A stretch of DNA of 64,000 bases from DASYXT01 sp035934555 (GTDB lineage: Bacteria; Verrucomicrobiota; Verrucomicrobiia; Limisphaerales; UBA8199). Location: the NCBI GenBank assembly GCA_035934555.1, contig DASYXT010000022.1:1-64000 (forward strand). The letters run 5' to 3'. A program made the position numbers and the translations under genes. Below are positions 8,962-17,151 of the stretch, piece after piece. The notes beneath the pieces were generated by a model, which saw only the letters and a program-made list of their open reading frames with translations, was not told the origin of the DNA and ran no database searches. Every line of letters begins with the position of its first letter. Within the stretch, counting starts at the first letter, position 1.

Positions 8962-9430
8962 ACAACGAACCGCGTATGAACTCCTTTAGCAGTCTTGATG
9001 CCACCGAGTCTGGCGCGCGCGATGCTTATATCTGTTCTGAGAATTCTTGCATCATGTGGCTCCAAGCACGTGCGCGGCTGTACCGAAACCAAACAAGTTT
9101 GAGGTATGGCTGTCCCGAGGCGGGGCAGGGCCGGGCGCGGCTGGGTTCGTGGTCACTTGCAATATTGCGAAGATTACGCGACGAAACTTTTCGAGTGAAC
9201 CGAGCACGAACCGAACTCATATTGGTTAGGACCGGAGCAGTCGCATGACAATGCAGGTTTTCAAATGGGAGCAGCAAGCGAGACATCGGTAAAAAACACC
9301 TATTGCGTTCCGTCGCGTTCGCGTTAATCTCCGGCGAAGAAGCAATACCACGCGAACTGGGCGGGAACCGGGGAGCGCCGGCCTGGCTGGCGCACCGGAT
9401 GGACCGAACAGCTAAAGTTAAACCAATTTT
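8962..9430. other. Non-coding stretch, nothing recognised
   Basis: About 470 bp between the pseudopilin remnant and the methyltransferase gene. Open frames of up to 90 codons exist on both strands but have low-complexity, Arg-rich translations without a family signature. I see no RNA structure, repeat or clear promoter. Confidence 0.5.
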
Positions 9431-10006
9431 ATGTCAAAAACACTAGCCAGTTATTGGCGGTTCTTATTGGCAGGCCTGCTGAATCAGGGCCAGACAGGGG
9501 CTGTACTTCCTTCGCAGCGCTTCCTGGTGGACAAAATGATTGCCCCGATACCGGAGGATTACTCCGAACCTATCGTTGAGTTGGGTCCGGGAACGGGCGT
9601 GCTGACGCGCCGCCTCGCCTCGCGTTGTCCTCGCGCGCCCATTGTGGCCTGCGAGATTAACCCCGTTTTGGCGCGTGACCTCGAGTACAACCTGGCGAGG
9701 TCCGGCTTGAGCCAGCGAGTGCGAGTGGTATGCGACTCGGCTGAGCATCTGCTGGCCTCATTCGCACGCCAGGGCGAGAAGGCGCGATTCGTCCTCTCCG
9801 GCATTCCCTTGGGCAATCTGCCTCGCCAACAGGTGCTGGCGCTATTGGGCAATATCCGTCGCGCCCTGGCCCAGGGCGGCATGTACATTCAATACCAGCA
9901 TTCCCTGCTCGACCGCAAAAAAATCAAGGCCCAGTTCCGGCTGCTGCGCACCGCGCCCGTTTTTGTTAACTTTCCGCCGGCGGTGGTTTATTACGCGGTG
10001 AAATAA
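9431..10006 (+). CDS. SAM-dependent methyltransferase, phospholipid N-methyltransferase (PmtA)-like
   Basis: A 191-residue class I methyltransferase. It begins with an amphipathic N-terminus (SYWRFLLAGLLNQGQTGAVL), followed by the SAM-binding motif VELGPGTGVLTRRLA (about 49-63), the acidic loop ACEINPVLA and the motif VLSGIPLGNLPRQQV. The layout, including the GAVLPSQRFLVDKM segment before motif I, resembles bacterial PmtA enzymes that methylate phosphatidylethanolamine toward phosphatidylcholine, and also rRNA dimethyltransferase-like folds. It is monocistronic, convergent with the pseudopilin operon. PmtA-type function is the best guess; the substrate is unproven. Confidence 0.65.
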   Translation: MSKTLASYWRFLLAGLLNQGQTGAVLPSQRFLVDKMIAPIPEDYSEPIVELGPGTGVLTRRLASRCPRAPIVACEINPVLARDLEYNLARSGLSQRVRVVCDSAEHLLASFARQGEKARFVLSGIPLGNLPRQQVLALLGNIRRALAQGGMYIQYQHSLLDRKKIKAQFRLLRTAPVFVNFPPAVVYYAVK

Positions 10007-10044
10007 GGGTCTGCCAAAGCTGCGTTGAGCGATTGGCGCTCGCG

Positions 10045-10800
10045 CTACGGCACAACTAAAATCTCCGGCTCGAGCCGGCCGACCCATTGCTCCGGTAATC
10101 GCGCATCAAGCGAACCGGGAACCGGTCTGGCGCGACCGAGATGCCCATCACAGAATTCTACATTGGCCTGGTGCCCATGCCGGAAATGGCCGTTCGGATA
10201 ATTTGAGGTCGTATCCACATAGTACCACTCCTCAAGCATGGGGTTAGTTCTGGAAGCGGGCGCTTGGAAATCATTCACTTGCGCAGCATCGGCAAAGAGC
10301 GCTATTTCCGCCGGGTGGGGAATACGGCTTAAGTTGACGCGGGTCTGCGGATCGGGGGGAGAAAGGAAGCGGTTGTAGCCGTAGCCGTAGGCGGCGCCGG
10401 TAGCTTTTAGTTTGAATTGAGCCAGGGCGTAATTCAACGCGGGACACAGGCCCACAGTGTGTCCGTGCAGGTAAGGAAAAAGCGCTCCGGTAGTTGGATC
10501 ATATTGCCGCTGTCCTTCTGCTCCGTCCTGGAGCCACCCAAACCAGTAGAGCCGCCCGCCATTGGTGGGGCCGAGCTCCCAGGCGAAACACGCATTCGCG
10601 TTATCGTCCCAGTACATGTGAGTCGCCAATCCCAGTTGATGCAGATTGCTGGCGCACTCGACTCTCTGCGCCGAGGCGCGGCTGCGCCCTAACGCGGGCA
10701 GCAGCAGAGCCGCCAGGACCACCAGAATGCCTATCACCACCAGCAATTCAACCAGCGTAAACCCAGCAGCACCCGTTCGCTTTGCGCCTCGAGGGTTCAT
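10045..10800 (-). CDS. Prepilin-like H-X9-DG protein (type II secretion pseudopilin-like)
   Basis: A 251-residue protein with a class III signal: basic leader MNPRGAKRTGAA, cleavage at G-FTLVELL (G13/F14), conserved E at mature position 5, then a 20-residue hydrophobic helix. The C-terminal part has the H-X9-DG motif (HGHQANVEFCDGHLG) that defines a large family in Planctomycetes and Verrucomicrobia, probably a pseudopilin of a specialised type II secretion or adhesion system. Its start overlaps the stop of the upstream secreted-protein gene by 4 nt, so the two are translationally coupled. Both lie downstream of the cobalamin riboswitch, so B12 should control this gene. Confidence 0.85.
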   Translation of the reverse strand: MNPRGAKRTGAAGFTLVELLVVIGILVVLAALLLPALGRSRASAQRVECASNLHQLGLATHMYWDDNANACFAWELGPTNGGRLYWFGWLQDGAEGQRQYDPTTGALFPYLHGHTVGLCPALNYALAQFKLKATGAAYGYGYNRFLSPPDPQTRVNLSRIPHPAEIALFADAAQVNDFQAPASRTNPMLEEWYYVDTTSNYPNGHFRHGHQANVEFCDGHLGRARPVPGSLDARLPEQWVGRLEPEILVVP

Positions 10801-11807
10801 GGAAGCAGCGCCCTAACCCGGTAAAAGGCATGGTCTGCGGGCGGCATCGGGTCCACCAGCGTCAGGTTCGTTCCATCCCCGTTTAACGGGCCGGCCACCG
10901 CCGTCCAGCTCTGGAAATCGACGGTTCGCTCGAGCGAATAGACCCAATTGGTGCGGCTGGTGAACTGGGCTTGCCACGCCCCATTGGCGAATCCACCCGT
11001 CATGCCAACAACGGGCGGCGGCGGCAGTGTGACCACAATGTAATCCACCGTGCCGTGCGCCAGCACCGAATCGTACGGATCGCCCACCGCGCTGTAGCTA
11101 CACACCGCCACCGTATCCAGGCGCATGTCGGTGAAACTCGGCGGCAAGGTGACGTCGTCCACCGGCCCGTAAGGCGCGCCGTTGCGAGTAATGTCGGTGT
11201 GGAGCGTTTGGTTTGAGGCGCTGTAGGTCAGCCAGACGTGGAAGAGGTCGTTGGTGGTGAGTTCGAGCAGGGCGAAGCCTGAGGCAAAGTTATTATCCGA
11301 GTCAACGAGCGTGGGCGAAATCGACGGGTAAACCGGGCCGTAGCCGTCGTAATAACCCGCAGGGAAGTAATCGAATTCGGCCAAATCGCGGGGGCCGTGG
11401 GCCGGATCGATTCCGCTGCCGCGCCAGAAGTTTGCGCTGGTGGCCTCGGCAAAGTTGATGAAGCCTATGGCTATTTCAAATGGCCCTGTCGCGGTGTTGG
11501 TGCTGATGTCGGACAAACGCAACTCGAACTCGAGCGCGAAATCATCCTCTTTGCCCAGCACCGTGCCAAGCGGGTGATAGAAGTAACTGTTGGTTTGAGC
11601 GGAATCCCACGTCACCTGGAGATTTGTCCCGATGGGATTCCACGCAAACAGGTTGGTATCCCCGGACACCCCCCATCCGTGCAGGAGCGGGTTAGAGGAA
11701 AAGTCCTCCGAAAAACTCGCCGCAGCCGCGACGAGGGTTGGAATCAAACAGAGCCCCACGAGGGCCGGAACAAGCAAACGGTTTTTCAACATACTGGTCT
11801 TTCTCAT
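10797..11807 (-). CDS. Secreted protein with a LamG/concanavalin-like domain, B12-riboswitch controlled
   Basis: From the ATG at 11807 the product has 336 residues: MRKTSMLKNRLLVPALVGLC and a signal ending about VAAAA, then a beta-rich domain (FSEDFSSNPLLHGWGV, DDFALEFELRLSD, FANRTN-like strands) resembling laminin-G/concanavalin lectin-like folds. The C-terminus has the W-T-A-V...FYRVRALLP tail seen in other secreted proteins here. The gene follows a cobalamin aptamer and terminator (11856-12151), and its stop overlaps the H-X9-DG gene start (ATGA). No enzyme motif is visible; binding of a glycan, a corrinoid or a carrier are all open. The earlier in-frame start at 11921 lies inside the leader and would cross the terminator. 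Confidence 0.6.
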   Translation of the reverse strand: MRKTSMLKNRLLVPALVGLCLIPTLVAAAASFSEDFSSNPLLHGWGVSGDTNLFAWNPIGTNLQVTWDSAQTNSYFYHPLGTVLGKEDDFALEFELRLSDISTNTATGPFEIAIGFINFAEATSANFWRGSGIDPAHGPRDLAEFDYFPAGYYDGYGPVYPSISPTLVDSDNNFASGFALLELTTNDLFHVWLTYSASNQTLHTDITRNGAPYGPVDDVTLPPSFTDMRLDTVAVCSYSAVGDPYDSVLAHGTVDYIVVTLPPPPVVGMTGGFANGAWQAQFTSRTNWVYSLERTVDFQSWTAVAGPLNGDGTNLTLVDPMPPADHAFYRVRALLP

Positions 11808-11855
11808 GCCCGGAGCCAATTCCGGGCGGTTGCGATTGAGAGACCAGCGCGGGGG

Positions 11856-11897
11856 AAAGAAAAAGCCTTCACCCCCGGCAAATCGGAGAATGAAGGC
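11856..11897 (-). terminator. Regulatory terminator of the cobalamin riboswitch
   Basis: On the minus strand GCCTTCA pairs with TGAAGGC across a 19-nt loop and is followed by TTTTTCTTT. It lies 100 nt after the B12 aptamer and 50 nt before the ATG at 11807, as expected of a transcriptional expression platform. Confidence 0.75.
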
Positions 11898-11997
11898 ACA
11901 CTCAGCGAATCCGCCACGCACGGGCGCGGGCGGCTGGCCTCATCCTTCTCTTGGACGGAGAAGTTGACTCACGGCGTTTTGCCATGGGCCACGACGA

Positions 11998-12151
11998 GCA
12001 CAACCGGACCGGTATCCTGACTTGGGGCTTGGAACCTCGCTCCCGCCTTCCCGGCCCGCTAAAAGGACCAGTGGCTGTGGGAGTTTGTAGCCCGTTACAG
12101 TGGCGCAACCGTCCCCGATTCTCACGGGGTTCCCTGACGCCCGGCTGTGTT
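11998..12151 (-). promoter_or_regulatory. Cobalamin (B12) riboswitch aptamer
   Basis: The minus strand carries the conserved cobalamin-aptamer elements in order: AGGGAACCCCGTGAGAATC, then GCGCCACTGTAACGGG, and the B12 box AAGTCAGGATACCGG. P1 can form between CACAGCC (near 12149) and GGTTGTG (near 12000). A separate perfect hairpin (AGAGATGG...CCATCTCT, 12152-12174) precedes it. The aptamer is about 154 nt. It lies 190 nt before the secreted-protein gene, with a terminator between, so adenosyl- or hydroxocobalamin is predicted to switch off transcription. Confidence 0.92.
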
Positions 12152-12279
12152 AGAGATGGACTCTCGCCATCTCTGTCAAAGAACACTGCGCTGTAGATAG
12201 TCCCTGGCGGGAAGATTGTCAAAGGGGATCAGGCTGGGAAAACTGCCGAAAGGGCGATGAGAGGTCGGGCGGAAGCGAA

Positions 12280-12491
12280 AGCGGCAGGGGGCTGCCGCAG
12301 TCCAAGACGCTTCGCGAGTCCTGACACGCCACCCATACCGCCAGGTTTTGGACTGCGCCAGCCCTCTGGCGCTTTCGCAGGTCTCATCCTTCAATAGCGG
12401 CAGGGGGCTGCCGCAGTCCAAGACGCTTCGCGAGTCCCGGAACGCCACTCATACGGCCAGGTTTTGGACTGCGCCAGCCCTCTGGCGCTTT
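12280..12491. repeat. Two tandem 96-bp palindromic repeats
   Basis: Copy 1 (12280-12375) and copy 2 (12396-12491) are nearly identical and 116 bp apart. Each starts AGCGGCAGGGGGCTGCCGC and ends GCCAGCCCTCTGGCGCTTT, arms that are complementary (AGTCCAA/TTGGACT and the GGC-rich parts), so each copy can fold on itself. They look like dispersed REP/MITE-like units between the riboswitch operon and nuoA. The flanks 12184-12279 and 12492-12649 hold nothing else clear. Confidence 0.8.
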
Positions 12492-12649
12492 TGTCCCAGC
12501 GCAAGAATTTCTTCTTTTTTGACCCGCTAGTTTTCGTGCTTCGAATTCATCACTTCTGATTTACTGTCTTTGCGAAGCCAATAAACGGTAAGCAAATGGC
12601 ACCTTATGTGTGGCTGGCGGCCGGGCTTCTCGGGGACAGTGGAGGCGTT

Positions 12650-13057
12650 ATGGACGACGTGTCAACGGGCGACCTCATCTACGTCCTGGCGTTCGGGCTG
12701 GGCGGCCTGGCATTTGCCCTGGGGCCCATCCTGGTGGTTCACTTGCTGCAGGCGCGCCGGACGCGCAATTACGCCGACAAAAGCAAGCAATTCATCGAAT
12801 GCGGCATGGACCCAATTGGTGATGCCTGGATTCGTTACAGCGCGGTTTATTACCTGTATGCGTTGGTGTTCGTCGCGTTCGCCGTCGATGTGCTGTACCT
12901 GGTGCCGGTCGCCTTAGTTTATAACCGCATCAAAGAGCTCGGGAACCGCGATTTCGTCGAGATGCTCATCTTCGTGGGCATCCTCTCACTGGTGATAGTT
13001 TACGCCTGGAAAAAGGGACTTTTCGAATGGAAGCGCAAGAAGATCAGCAACTCCTGA
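12650..13057 (+). CDS. nuoA: NADH-quinone oxidoreductase subunit A
   Basis: I choose the ATG at 12650 because GGAGG lies 5 nt upstream (12641-12645) and the product (135 residues) then fits NuoA. The upstream ATG at 12596 lacks a ribosome site. Three transmembrane helices and the loop KQFIECGMDPIGDAWIRYS between the first two are diagnostic; this loop contacts the quinone site. The usual FDxE at the second helix is replaced by FAVD (VFVAFAVDVLYLVP), so the normally conserved aspartate is alanine and the glutamate aspartate. It is first in the long nuo operon and overlaps nuoB by 31 nt. No clear promoter was found upstream. Confidence 0.88.
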   Translation: MDDVSTGDLIYVLAFGLGGLAFALGPILVVHLLQARRTRNYADKSKQFIECGMDPIGDAWIRYSAVYYLYALVFVAFAVDVLYLVPVALVYNRIKELGNRDFVEMLIFVGILSLVIVYAWKKGLFEWKRKKISNS

Positions 13058-13542
13058 AGGACTGCGCGCCTTACGTCAAGTTCGCGTTGCTGGACGATCT
13101 GCTGTCGCTCGGTCGGGCTAACTCGCTGTGGCCACTGACGTTCGGCCTGGCCTGCTGCGCCATCGAGATGATGGCCGCCGGTGCTTCCCGGTTCGACCTG
13201 GCCCGGTTCGGCGCCGAAGTATTTCGGCCGTCTCCCCGCCAGGCCGATGTGATGATCGTCGCGGGCACCATCAACAAGAAAATGGCCGGCGCGGTCAAGA
13301 CGCTCTATGACCAGATGCCCGAGCCGAAGTGGGTGATTGCGATGGGCAACTGCGCGATTTCGGGCGGTCCGTTTGTCTTTCCGGGACAATACGCGGTGGT
13401 CGAAGGCGTGGACAAACTGTTCCCGGTGGATGTGTTTATTCCCGGCTGCCCGCCGCGGCCTGAGGCTCTCATCGAGGGCATTCTCAAACTGGAAGAGAAA
13501 CTCACCGGCAAACGCAGGTGGCCGGTGGTGAAGCCGCAGTAA
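13027..13542 (+). CDS. nuoB: NADH-quinone oxidoreductase subunit B
   Basis: The 171-residue NuoB/PSST subunit carries the N2 [4Fe-4S] cluster that passes electrons to quinone. All ligands are present: C43 and C44 (GLACCAIEMM), C109 (MGNCAISGG) and C141 (IPGCPPRPEAL). The fold continues with RFDLARFGAEVFRPSPRQAD, close to the family consensus. It overlaps nuoA by 31 nt, so the two are translationally coupled. A complete subunit with intact cluster ligands argues that this complex is redox-active despite the absence of nuoEFG. Confidence 0.95.
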   Translation: MEAQEDQQLLKDCAPYVKFALLDDLLSLGRANSLWPLTFGLACCAIEMMAAGASRFDLARFGAEVFRPSPRQADVMIVAGTINKKMAGAVKTLYDQMPEPKWVIAMGNCAISGGPFVFPGQYAVVEGVDKLFPVDVFIPGCPPRPEALIEGILKLEEKLTGKRRWPVVKPQ

Positions 13543-13573
13543 AGCCGACTATTAACCATCGCTATTCGGAAGT

Positions 13574-14128
13574 ATGAATCTGGAAAACAAAGTCAACGGT
13601 GAGAGACCGGTTTCAACGGCACCTTCGCCGGCTGCTCCTGCCACCGCGGCCCAACCCCCTGGTGGTGCTCCGGCTTCTGTCGCAACACCGCCTCTTCCGG
13701 CGCCATTGCCTAATCCGTTGTCGCATTTGCCGCTGCCCTTCCAGGCGGTAGATTACACGCTCAAAGGGTACCATCTCGATGCGACGGTCATGCCCGAGCA
13801 TGTGGTCGAGGCCGCCAAATGCCTCGATAAGGAAGGGTTCGCCCTCGACACCATCACCGGCGTGGATTGGCTGGCTTCCACCCAGATGGAAGTGGTCTAT
13901 GATTATTTTCACCCGCAACGGTTTCTGCGGGTAGTGGTGCGCGCCCGCCTGCCGCGGGAGAATCCGCAAGTGCCGACGATCTCGAGCGTCTTTCCCGGCG
14001 CCAACTGGCACGAGCGCGAAACCCATGATTTCTTCGGCATCCGCTTCGCCGGACACCCGAACCTGCTGCCGTTCCTGTTGCCCGAGGACGCCACTTATCA
14101 TCCATTGCGGAAGGATTTCACCGCGTGA
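13574..14128 (+). CDS. nuoC: NADH-quinone oxidoreductase subunit C
   Basis: A 184-residue NuoC (30-kDa subunit) of the peripheral arm. The C-terminal half is canonical: FALDTITGVDWLA, the arginine-rich strand FLRVVVRARLPREN, and the signature HERETHDFFGIRFAGHP. About 45 N-terminal residues form an Ala/Pro-rich linker absent from most homologues. NuoC and NuoD are separate here, not fused as in E. coli. The stop overlaps the nuoD start by 4 nt (GTGA). Confidence 0.93.
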   Translation: MNLENKVNGERPVSTAPSPAAPATAAQPPGGAPASVATPPLPAPLPNPLSHLPLPFQAVDYTLKGYHLDATVMPEHVVEAAKCLDKEGFALDTITGVDWLASTQMEVVYDYFHPQRFLRVVVRARLPRENPQVPTISSVFPGANWHERETHDFFGIRFAGHPNLLPFLLPEDATYHPLRKDFTA

Positions 14129-15267
14129 GCGTCAGCGAGGTCATTCTTACCAACGCGCCGGCGGTCCGGCCGCCGCAAGAGACGTTCGTGCTGAACGTCG
14201 GGCCGCAGCATCCGGCTACCCACGGAGTGCTGCGCGTCAGGATGACCATGGATGGGGAGTATGTGGTCCGCGCCGAGCCGGTCTGCGGCTACATCCATCG
14301 CATGCATGAAAAAATGGGTGAGAACCGCACCTACGCGCAGTTCCTGCCCAACACCAGCCGGATTGATTACCTGGCGGCGCTGCATTACTCCCATGCGTTC
14401 GTCGGCGCTGTGGAGCGCGCCGCCAAAATCGTCGTGCCGCCCCGCGCCGAATACATCCGGGTGATCACTTCCGAACTCAACCGCATCTCCAGCCACCTGG
14501 TCTGGTGGGGGGCATTCCTGTTGGACCTTGGCGGTTTCACGCCGCTGCTGTACGCGTTTGATGATCGCGAGAAGATTCTCGACCTGCTCGAAGGCGTCAC
14601 CGGCGCACGCCTCACTTACGCCTATTTCCGAATTGGCGGTTTGTACAACGACGTGGACGAAGATTTTCTGCAGGGCACCCGCGCGTTCATTAGCCACATG
14701 CGGCCACGGCTGAAAATGTATCGAGACCTGGTGACGGACAATATCATCTTCCGCAAGCGGCTCGAGGGGATTGGGCCGCTCAGCGCGGAGCTGTGCCGCA
14801 AATACGGCGCCACCGGTCCGGTCATCCGCGGCTCGGATGTGGCCTACGATGTGCGCCGACTCGAACCGTACTCCGCTTACCCCGAGTTCGATTTCGATGT
14901 GCCGCATTTCGCTGCGGGCGATTCCATGGCGCGGTATCTCGTCCGCATGGAGGAAATGGCCCAAAGCCTGCGGATTATCGAGCAAGCTCTCGACCGCCTG
15001 CCCAACGGACCAGTGCGCAATGATAAGGTGCCGCGCGTGCTGAAGTTGCCGGCCGGGGATTACTGTTACGCGGTCGAAGCGGCGCGGGGCCGGTTTATGG
15101 TCCGATTGGTGAGCGACAACAAAGAAATGCCATATCGGGTGAAGTTGCGCACGCCGTGTTTATCGAACCTGAGCCTGTATGAGGAAGCCAGCGCGGGCAT
15201 GCTGTTGCCCGACGCGCTGGCCCTCATGGGGAGCCTAGACCTGGTTATTCCGGATATCGATCGGTGA
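14125..15267 (+). CDS. nuoD: NADH-quinone oxidoreductase subunit D
   Basis: The 380-residue NuoD (49-kDa subunit), starting at a GTG that overlaps the nuoC stop. The quinone-site motif NVGPQHPATHGVLR (about 24-37) is present, as are EPVCGYIHRMHEKMGENRTY, the helix ending NRISSHLVWWGAF and the C-terminal stretch KLRTPCLSNLSLYEEASAG. It forms the quinone chamber with NuoB and NuoH. The C-terminus ends in D-I-D-R, a variation on the usual D-x-D-R. It is followed by a 247-bp spacer containing repeats, one of only a few gaps in the operon. Confidence 0.95.
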   Translation: MSVSEVILTNAPAVRPPQETFVLNVGPQHPATHGVLRVRMTMDGEYVVRAEPVCGYIHRMHEKMGENRTYAQFLPNTSRIDYLAALHYSHAFVGAVERAAKIVVPPRAEYIRVITSELNRISSHLVWWGAFLLDLGGFTPLLYAFDDREKILDLLEGVTGARLTYAYFRIGGLYNDVDEDFLQGTRAFISHMRPRLKMYRDLVTDNIIFRKRLEGIGPLSAELCRKYGATGPVIRGSDVAYDVRRLEPYSAYPEFDFDVPHFAAGDSMARYLVRMEEMAQSLRIIEQALDRLPNGPVRNDKVPRVLKLPAGDYCYAVEAARGRFMVRLVSDNKEMPYRVKLRTPCLSNLSLYEEASAGMLLPDALALMGSLDLVIPDIDR

Positions 15268-15514
15268 GTATGAAAAGACGAACATCCAACGTCCCACATC
15301 CAACGTCCAACCTCGAACGAAATGCTTCGGTAGTTCAAGGGTCGATGTTCGGGTTATTGAGAGGCCCGTGGGATTGGCTGCCGGTTCGTCGAATACTCTA
15401 CGTCCCAATCTGGCGGGGATTCTCCCTCTCCCCTTCGGAAGGGGAGAGAACCGGGGTGAGGGGTCCCTTCATCGTAACTTCACTTCATCAGCCCAAGTTC
15501 GCCGGAGGCCCACA
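15268..15514. repeat. Repeat-filled spacer between nuoD and nuoH
   Basis: Positions 15283-15319 repeat the unit ATCCAACGTCC with small changes. At 15426-15448 CTCTCCCCTTC and GAAGGGGAGAG form an 11-bp perfect inverted repeat with one central base, followed by CCGGGGTGAGGGG. Both resemble dispersed repeats seen in many bacterial genomes. No gene fits here. A ribosome site CGGAGG (15503-15508) ends the spacer before nuoH. Confidence 0.7.
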
Positions 15515-16513
15515 ATGCTGACCACCCTCTCCTCCGAGCCTGTTCGCTTGCTCCTATTCCTGGTGGGCCTGCTCTCCTTCGTCGGGCTGAATGCGGCGTA
15601 CTTGGTTTGGGTCGAGCGCAAAGGGGCCGGCCGCTTTCAGCGGCGCCCCGGCCCGACGGAGGTTGGCCCGGCCGGTTTGCTGCAGCCGATTGCTGACGCC
15701 GCCAAGCTGATGTCCAAACAATTGCTCGTGCCGGGCGGTGTGGATGGGGCGCTGTTCCGAGTGGCGCCGTTATTGATGATGTCGCCGGCGCTGGCGAGCC
15801 TGGCGGTGATTCCGTTCGGGCCAACGTTGGCGGCGCGCAACATCAACCTGGGTCTGTTGATGATCTTCGCATTCGGCTCGCTCAACGTGATGGGGATCAT
15901 GCTGGGCGGGTGGGCTTCGCGCAACAAATACGCAATTATGTCGTCGGCGCGAGTGGTGTCGCAGAACATCGCTTATGAAATCCCCATGCTGCTGGTGGTG
16001 GTGACGCTGGTGATGATCACCGGCACGCTCAACCTGAACGAAATCGTTCTGCAGCAAGCCGGTGGGTTCTGGCATTGGAACCTGTTCCGGGTTTGGGTCA
16101 ACCCGCTGATGCCGGTCACGTTCCTGATTTTCTTCACCTGCATGCTGGCGGAAACCAACCGCGCCCCGTTCGACATGGCCGAAGCGGAAAGCGAGCTGGT
16201 GGCAGGCGCCTTCACGGAATATTCGAGCATGGGCTTCGGCGTTTTCTTTATGGCCGAATACGCGAACATCGTGCTGGGATGCGCGTTGGGCACGGTGCTG
16301 TTCCTCGGCGGGTGGCAGAGCCCCTTTGGCCCGCTGTCCAGCGTGGTGTGGTTCTTGCTGAAGATGTACCTGCTGGTGTTTTCCGTCGTGTGGATACGCT
16401 GGACCTTCCCGCGGACCCAATTCTACGGCTTATTGAATTTGTCCTGGAAACTTTTGATCCCGGTGTCGCTGGTCACGCTGGTGTTGGCGAGCGCGATGAT
16501 GAAGCTGTTATGA
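15515..16513 (+). CDS. nuoH: NADH-quinone oxidoreductase subunit H
   Basis: From the ATG at 15515 (CGGAGG 6 nt upstream), 332 residues. NuoH is the membrane subunit next to the quinone pocket. Eight helices and the family loops are seen: VWVERKGAGRFQRRPGPTEVGPAG (split by the first cytoplasmic loop), KYAIMSSARVVSQNIAYEIP, LAETNRAPFDMAEAESELVAG with its conserved acidic residues, and IRWTFPRTQFYGLLNLSWK. The open frame extends upstream to 15368, but that part encodes repeat DNA. The stop overlaps the nuoI ATG (ATGA). Confidence 0.95.
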   Translation: MLTTLSSEPVRLLLFLVGLLSFVGLNAAYLVWVERKGAGRFQRRPGPTEVGPAGLLQPIADAAKLMSKQLLVPGGVDGALFRVAPLLMMSPALASLAVIPFGPTLAARNINLGLLMIFAFGSLNVMGIMLGGWASRNKYAIMSSARVVSQNIAYEIPMLLVVVTLVMITGTLNLNEIVLQQAGGFWHWNLFRVWVNPLMPVTFLIFFTCMLAETNRAPFDMAEAESELVAGAFTEYSSMGFGVFFMAEYANIVLGCALGTVLFLGGWQSPFGPLSSVVWFLLKMYLLVFSVVWIRWTFPRTQFYGLLNLSWKLLIPVSLVTLVLASAMMKLL

Positions 16514-17112
16514 AAGGCGCCCTCATCGAAGTGTTGCAAGGAGCCAAGAGCCTGGCCATCGGCCTGCGCATCACCCTCGGCCAGTTCTTCAAGCCGACCG
16601 TGACGGTGCGGTATCCGTACCAAACGCTGAAAATGCCGGCGCGCTTCCGCGGGCATATCGAACTGGTGCGGGACCCTGAAACAGGCAAGGCGAAATGTTT
16701 TGTCTGCAAGTTGTGCGAAAAAGCATGCCCCAGTGATTGCATCACCGTGGACGGCGTTAAACCCGAAGGCGCCAAACGCAAGACTGTTACGCAATATCGT
16801 CTGGATTTCACCAAGTGCAGCTTGTGCGGCTCGTGCGTCGAGGCTTGCCGCGATGGCGCAATTCGCTTTTCCCGCGAATACAACCTCGCCGGCACCAGCA
16901 AAGAAGCCTTTGTGATGGAACTGTTCCAGCGGCTCGAAGCTGAAGCAGGCGCCGATGCGGGAAGTCAACCGGGCAAGGACAAGCCGATTTCCGCGCAGCC
17001 GGCCGCTACGGGCACCGTCGTTGTGGCGGGCACTCCGGCTACTGCGGCTTCGCCGGTCGCGTCTCAGCCGGCGCCTGGGGCCGCAGCCACTCTGGAAAGG
17101 CAGGCCAAATGA
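16510..17112 (+). CDS. nuoI: NADH-quinone oxidoreductase subunit I (ferredoxin-type)
   Basis: From the ATG at 16510, which overlaps the nuoH stop, 200 residues. It carries the N6a/N6b [4Fe-4S] clusters: CFVCKLCEKACPSDC at about 57-71 and CSLCGSCVEACR at about 98-109, both with full ligand sets. N-terminal AKSLAIGLRITLGQFFKPTVT matches the membrane-associated amphipathic start of NuoI. The last 50 residues are an Ala/Pro/Gly-rich tail (AQPAATGTVVVAGTPATAAS) not normally present. The subunit is the electron entry to NuoB, but here there is no NuoG in the operon to supply it. Confidence 0.95.
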   Translation: MKGALIEVLQGAKSLAIGLRITLGQFFKPTVTVRYPYQTLKMPARFRGHIELVRDPETGKAKCFVCKLCEKACPSDCITVDGVKPEGAKRKTVTQYRLDFTKCSLCGSCVEACRDGAIRFSREYNLAGTSKEAFVMELFQRLEAEAGADAGSQPGKDKPISAQPAATGTVVVAGTPATAASPVASQPAPGAAATLERQAK

Positions 17113-17151
17113 AGTCAGAACATGTCACCGCTTTAGCGCAGTTGTTTAATA

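Noticed and set aside
8976..9286. Overlapping 90- and 86-codon frames on opposite strands
   Set aside because: Neither has a ribosome site, a family motif or normal codon use; both are probably chance frames.
14098..14985. 295-codon open frame antisense to nuoD
   Set aside because: nuoD on the plus strand is full length and conserved. The antisense translation has no recognisable domain.
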